Part shown: positions 12,233-15,146 of the stretch, in pieces
How positions within the stretch are numbered: position 1 is the stretch's first letter
Layout: each line of letters starts with the position of its first letter
Assembly: GCA_023269245.1 (NCBI GenBank)
Contig: JAHFMB010000010.1
Coordinates: forward strand, 1 to 15,146
Length of the DNA: 15,146 nt
Source of the DNA: Candidatus Tayloriibacteriota bacterium
Lineage (GTDB): Bacteria > Patescibacteriota > Minisyncoccia > Phycocordibacterales > PALSA-1337
Direction: 5' to 3'
Position numbers and translations under genes: made by a program
Notes under the pieces: generated by a model
Database searches by the model: none
Told to the model about the DNA's origin: nothing
The model's input: only the letters and a program-made list of their open reading frames with translations

Positions 12233-13912
12233 CTACATATGCTCCACTTCAGCCGGAGGCACACTTGCCTTCCAAATCTTGCGATGCAGGGTCGTCCAAA
12301 CTTCCTGCAGCTCGTTATTCTTGAGAAGAATGAGCACAACCACCCCGGCGACTAACCCGATAATGCCGGCACACAACCCTTGGAGAAAGACTCCCCACAC
12401 CTTCGTCAGTGGAAATACCATCGAGAAAAGGCGCAGCCCGATGAACGCCACATATCCCATGATGACCGAAGCGGAAAATGCATGGAAAAATGTCGACAAA
12501 ACCGGCTTAGTGAAACCTTTGAATTTCTTGGCGAACATCCACCAATGCAAGACTGTATTCAGCGCAATGCCAATCGAATACGCCAACGCAAGCACCAATG
12601 AACTGGTGCCGGGCTGGCCCGTAACCTTGAGTAACTCCTCAAGAAATAGGCGCGCAAGCGGAAACGCAAAAAATGCCTTGGTAAGAAGATATCCAAATAC
12701 GACAATGCAGATCGCTGATATGATATTGATGAGCAGCGGCTTGGTGGTTTTACCTTCAGCATAGAACGCACGGACAAACAGGACGATGAGGCCCTGGCCG
12801 ACAACGGAGATCATAAAGAGTGCCAGTGAGGCGGCAGTGAGTCGCGTATCAGCCCAATCAAAAGCCCCGGCACCGAGAACTGTGCGCACTATTTGCGCGC
12901 GGAGCACGATAAACAAGACCATGATTGGCGTCGACCAAAAAATAATGTGGCGCGCCGCGGCAATCATTTTTTCCAAAAATTCCTTTGTTTTTCCTTGCAC
13001 ATATAGCTGCGAAAGCTCGGGAAACACTGCCGACGAATAGCTCGAAGCGATGATGGTGAGCGGAACTGATTGAAGGTTAAATGAGAGAGTAAAGACCGCG
13101 ATGGACCCCTTGCTCATAAGCGATGCCAGCGCCGTCAAGAAAAATGTCGCGAGTTGATTGGCCGACATCGTGACCGTACGCGGCAACGACAACAGAATCG
13201 CTTTCTTGATATGAACCCAATCAATATGTACCGTAAACTTTGGCAGTAACTTCGTCTGCGCCATAAACGGGATTTGAATAGCCATGTGAAGAAGAGCTCC
13301 CAAGGCAACACCGATCGCCAAGCCAGAAATGCCGAACATTGGATAAAATGCCACAATGCCGACAATGATGCTTATGTTGTAAAAAAGCGGGCTTGCGGCA
13401 TACACCAAGAAACGCCGGTGCATCTGCGTAACGCTCGAAAAAAGATTCGAGAGGCCGAGCAGGAACGGCGACAACAACATGATACGCGACGATAGTATGA
13501 GGTCAGGAAGCGACGGGTCGTCGGCAAACCCCGGCAAAAGCACCGGGATGATGTAAGGAACCAAAATATACGCGACAACGCTCGTGACTATGATTGCGGC
13601 AAAAAAAACAGTAAAGATGGAATCGGAAAACTTCTTACCCTCCGCGGAGCTTTTGCTGAAACGCTCGACGAAAAAAGGCAGTAGGATGGATGCCGACACG
13701 AGGGATCCGACTGACACAAAAATCAAGTCCGGGATACGGAAGGCGGAATAGTACACATCGAGGGCGTGGCCGGCACCAAAACTATATGCCAACAGCTTGT
13801 CGCGCACCAGCGCAAGCAGCTGCGACAAAAAAGCGAACCCGGCTAGAAGATACGCAGCCTCATGAAGGCCGCGTATCTCTTTTCCAATGACTGAGAATAA
13901 CCTCTTTACCAT
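12233..13912 (-). CDS. murJ: Lipid II flippase MurJ (MviN family)
   Basis: MurJ flips undecaprenyl-linked lipid II across the cytoplasmic membrane for peptidoglycan synthesis. At 559 aa it is polytopic throughout, as expected for a 14-TM MOP-superfamily transporter. The N-terminal signature is clear: LLALVRDKLLAYSFGAG with Arg37-Asp38, then LDVYYSAFRIPDLIF with Asp52 and Arg59, followed by the SxxLLPFF motif. The C-terminal TM region ends in a short cytoplasmic tail (LHRKIWKASVPPAEVEHM). The ATG at 13912 gives a short amphipathic lead to TM1. It starts 24 bp after the stop of the upstream TPR membrane protein on the same strand with no terminator between, so the two are probably co-transcribed. 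No strong Shine-Dalgarno is seen. Confidence 0.96.
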   Translation of the reverse strand: MVKRLFSVIGKEIRGLHEAAYLLAGFAFLSQLLALVRDKLLAYSFGAGHALDVYYSAFRIPDLIFVSVGSLVSASILLPFFVERFSKSSAEGKKFSDSIFTVFFAAIIVTSVVAYILVPYIIPVLLPGFADDPSLPDLILSSRIMLLSPFLLGLSNLFSSVTQMHRRFLVYAASPLFYNISIIVGIVAFYPMFGISGLAIGVALGALLHMAIQIPFMAQTKLLPKFTVHIDWVHIKKAILLSLPRTVTMSANQLATFFLTALASLMSKGSIAVFTLSFNLQSVPLTIIASSYSSAVFPELSQLYVQGKTKEFLEKMIAAARHIIFWSTPIMVLFIVLRAQIVRTVLGAGAFDWADTRLTAASLALFMISVVGQGLIVLFVRAFYAEGKTTKPLLINIISAICIVVFGYLLTKAFFAFPLARLFLEELLKVTGQPGTSSLVLALAYSIGIALNTVLHWWMFAKKFKGFTKPVLSTFFHAFSASVIMGYVAFIGLRLFSMVFPLTKVWGVFLQGLCAGIIGLVAGVVVLILLKNNELQEVWTTLHRKIWKASVPPAEVEHM

Positions 13913-13936
13913 ATGATCTCGCTTGACACGAAGCGG

Positions 13937-15146
13937 TTATTTTTTCTTTTCTTTTATCGGGAGCGATGAACGTTTTTCCGGGGCTGGAGTAACCGGTGGT
14001 TTTGCATCCGCGAACGGCGACTTGCCTGCTTGTAAGTTATTCAGAATAAATGATATTTCTTGATTGTCGGGATTCGTCTGCGCCAGCCGTGTAAACTGGG
14101 TGATAGCGTTCGTCGTGTCGTTGAGGCGGGCATACGAGAGACCGAGGAAGTACTGCGCGTTGGCATAGTCAGGCTGAAGCTGGACTGCGGTCGCAAGCGC
14201 CTTGGCGGCAGAAGCATAATCCTTGTTGTTGTACTGGAGGAGTCCAAGCTGGAAGAAGAGGATTGAATTTTGCGGATTGAGCTGCGTCGCAACTTGAGCG
14301 GCAATGATGGCATCACGGAGATTTCCTTGTGCTGCGGTTACTTGGGAGAGAAGGAAGATGGCATCAAGATAGTTGTTTTTGACCTGGAGAGCCGCGCCGA
14401 GCGTCTTGAGCGCGTCATCAAGCTTGTTCTGTGAAGCCTGAAGCTGTGCAAGATTCAAATACAACGTAGGGTTGAGCGGGTTCCTCTTGATAGCTTCAGT
14501 ATATGAGTTGACTGCGTTGTCATACGCTTTGTCCATGCGGATATTTGCCGCAAATTCTGAAACGCGAGCTTCGGATACGAAGTTATAGTAATTGGTTGGA
14601 TCATATGCGATAGCGGACTGTGAGTAAGCGACTGACTTGTTGATGATATCGTAGATAGAAGTGAGCACAACTTGGGATGTCGATGCCGGTGAATTTGAGG
14701 TTACTGTTGACGCCAGTTTGGTTGCTTGGGCGATGCCTGCTTCGGCACGCGCCTGCAGATATACATCAGATGTGTTGAGTGAATACGCGCGGGCAAACGC
14801 CGCATCAGCTGATTCAGGATCGTTGCCAACCGTCAAGGCCTTTACGCCGGAACCAAAGTACGCAAGTGCTGTTGCATCCTTGATATACACAACCCCCCAC
14901 AGAATGGCTACGACAACAAGGACAAGCGTTGCGGCCGATAGGACGCCCCTCGATTTTTGTCCGACACGAGGTGCAATACTATATGGTGGTAGAATGCCGT
15001 ATCTGACGATGCTTGCGATGGCAATGGCTGTTACAACATATGTGTACAGGATAATGACATGGGACGGGACTGAGAAGACTGACATCATCCATAGAAAGAA
15101 AGCGGCAAAGGATGAAGAGACAATGGCAAAGCGGGCGTGCGGTTCT
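13937..15146 (-). CDS. C-terminal part of a TPR membrane protein, probably O-antigen ligase/Wzy-like, 5' truncated by window edge
   Basis: The frame stays open to the window edge: 19 codons (EPHARFAIVSSSFAAFFLWM...) continue upstream of the ATG at 15088, in a hydrophobic segment, so the real start is outside. Visible parts: the end of one TM helix, a second (~VIILYTYVVTAIAIASIV), a cytoplasmic or periplasmic loop, another TM (LVLVVVAILWGVVY), then an extracytoplasmic region. The latter carries about five TPR units, for example AVNSYTEAIKRNPLNPTLYL, ALQVKNNYLDAIFLLSQV and AVQLQPDYANAQYFLGLSYA, and ends in a Pro/Lys-rich tail. TM segments followed by C-terminal TPRs are typical of O-antigen ligase-family proteins in Patescibacteria (inference; the catalytic TM part is not in view). 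It lies directly upstream of murJ, consistent with envelope polysaccharide work. Confidence 0.8.
   Translation of the reverse strand, partial: EPHARFAIVSSSFAAFFLWMMSVFSVPSHVIILYTYVVTAIAIASIVRYGILPPYSIAPRVGQKSRGVLSAATLVLVVVAILWGVVYIKDATALAYFGSGVKALTVGNDPESADAAFARAYSLNTSDVYLQARAEAGIAQATKLASTVTSNSPASTSQVVLTSIYDIINKSVAYSQSAIAYDPTNYYNFVSEARVSEFAANIRMDKAYDNAVNSYTEAIKRNPLNPTLYLNLAQLQASQNKLDDALKTLGAALQVKNNYLDAIFLLSQVTAAQGNLRDAIIAAQVATQLNPQNSILFFQLGLLQYNNKDYASAAKALATAVQLQPDYANAQYFLGLSYARLNDTTNAITQFTRLAQTNPDNQEISFILNNLQAGKSPFADAKPPVTPAPEKRSSLPIKEKKK

Overview
The window looks like a chromosomal piece of a small-genome bacterium, most likely a Candidatus Patescibacteria (CPR, Parcubacteria-like) member. 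This rests on gene style, not on a marker gene: a short FtsB-like protein, a DUF805 protein, a DedA-PAP2 fusion, an O-antigen-ligase/TPR-type protein next to MurJ, dense packing with short hairpin terminators, and start codons that often sit only a few bases after a -10 box. No rRNA, phage, IS or CRISPR signal was seen, so the assignment is inference.

Left part (1-2081). The 3' end of a beta-propeller glycosidase-like gene is followed by about 380 bp without a recognisable protein gene. That gap holds a promoter and a strongly structured RNA locus (606-735): a long closing stem, a large symmetric internal bubble and an apical stem-loop, which is the architecture of 6S RNA. A strong free-standing hairpin (745-770) follows. 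On the minus strand come a 24-codon Pro/Gln-rich small ORF with its own -10 box and terminator, and an unrecognised two-TM protein (1166-1900) with a consensus promoter and a structured leader.

Middle part (2082-6374). gpmI (glycolysis) converges on a DedA-PAP2 membrane protein; both stop codons lie inside one shared hairpin terminator. Next are a glutaredoxin-like protein converging on a DUF805 membrane protein, tRNA-Gly(CCC), an FtsB/DivIC-like division protein, and a divergent 35-residue single-TM protein. The last two share a palindromic -10 element.

Right part (6391-10414). A GC-richer block on the minus strand encodes an NfeD/YqiJ-like membrane protein with an Asp/His-rich segment, a YqiK-type flotillin with hendecad repeats, and an acidic protein built of about eleven Trp-marked helical repeats. 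Its genes have longer leaders, one has a clear Shine-Dalgarno site, and the block is bounded by strong terminators. This suggests a membrane-microdomain or envelope module with a different history from its neighbours.

Far right (10412-15146, minus strand). lepA (EF4) has an unusual G4 motif (SKID instead of NKID). Upstream of it lie murJ (lipid II flippase) and the C-terminal part of a TPR membrane protein that runs off the window edge. Envelope synthesis and division (MurJ, FtsB, DedA-PAP2, TPR/Wzy-like), membrane organisation (flotillin/NfeD) and core housekeeping (GpmI, LepA, Grx, tRNA-Gly, putative 6S RNA) dominate.
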